Shown piece after piece: positions 63,882 through 64,000 of a DNA stretch of 64,000 nucleotides (its first letter is position 1; every line of letters starts with the position of its first letter). A model generated the notes under the pieces. It was not told the origin of the DNA and searched no databases. It saw only the letters and a program-made list of their open reading frames with translations. The position numbers and the translations under genes were made by a program. This DNA comes from Dromaius novaehollandiae (taxonomy: Eukaryota; Chordata; Aves; Casuariiformes; Dromaiidae), in assembly GCF_036370855.1 (NCBI RefSeq), contig NC_088099.1, positions 28,177,501-28,241,500 on the forward strand, in the 5' to 3' direction.

Positions 63882-64000
63882 GGAGACAGATCTCTGTGTT
63901 ATTGTTTAAGGAGGTAGTTAAGATCTATGCTACAGCCTGAGAACAGATGATTCCACATGCATAAAAGAAAATTGCCCTGTAAGTAATAGCCAACAGCATG
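63882..64000 (+). other. CAPN7: Start of CAPN7 3' UTR
   Basis: This is non-coding sequence directly after the stop codon. No AATAAA or ATTAAA hexamer is present, so the polyadenylation site must lie beyond the window. In human the next gene is SH3BP5 in convergent orientation; whether that holds here cannot be seen. Confidence 0.8.

Overview
The window is vertebrate nuclear DNA, most likely from a bird. The evidence is a gene split into many exons with GT-AG introns, a CpG-island promoter, several CR1-type LINE fragments (the dominant LINE of birds and other sauropsids), MIR-type SINE relics and one LTR of an endogenous retrovirus. Introns are compact, which suits a bird better than a mammal. 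The species cannot be named from this sequence alone.

One protein-coding gene can be supported: CAPN7 (calpain-7, also called PalBH) on the + strand. Its entire coding region lies in the window, from the ATG at 33688 to the TGA at 63879-63881. I located 21 coding exons. Their lengths add up to 2,442 nt, giving 813 residues plus stop. Every junction has GT-AG ends and phases match throughout. The remembered length of human calpain-7 is also 813 residues. The catalytic triad falls at Cys290, His458 and Asn478.

Layout: 1-33200 is AT-rich intergenic DNA with no gene I can support. It holds dinucleotide and homopolymer repeats, a perfect 25-bp inverted repeat with a 501-bp spacer (12608-13158), old CR1 copies (about 20515-20990 and 28640-29440) and a retroviral LTR (about 30200-31295). 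About 33236-34215 is a CpG island with NRF1-like and GC-box sites, and it contains the start codon. The segment 33688-63881 is the CAPN7 coding span; its introns carry a CR1 (intron 2), MIR relics (introns 6 and 9), a second CR1 fragment and a 40-T run (intron 9), a 62-nt hairpin (intron 10) and a tandem 30-bp duplication (intron 11). The last 119 bases are the start of the 3' UTR, and its end lies outside the window.

I did not find an undescribed multi-gene system. The observations most worth following are the inverted-repeat pair at 12.6-13.2 kb, the intron-10 hairpin, a possible 42-residue in-frame N-terminal extension of CAPN7, and the internal repeat structure of the LTR.
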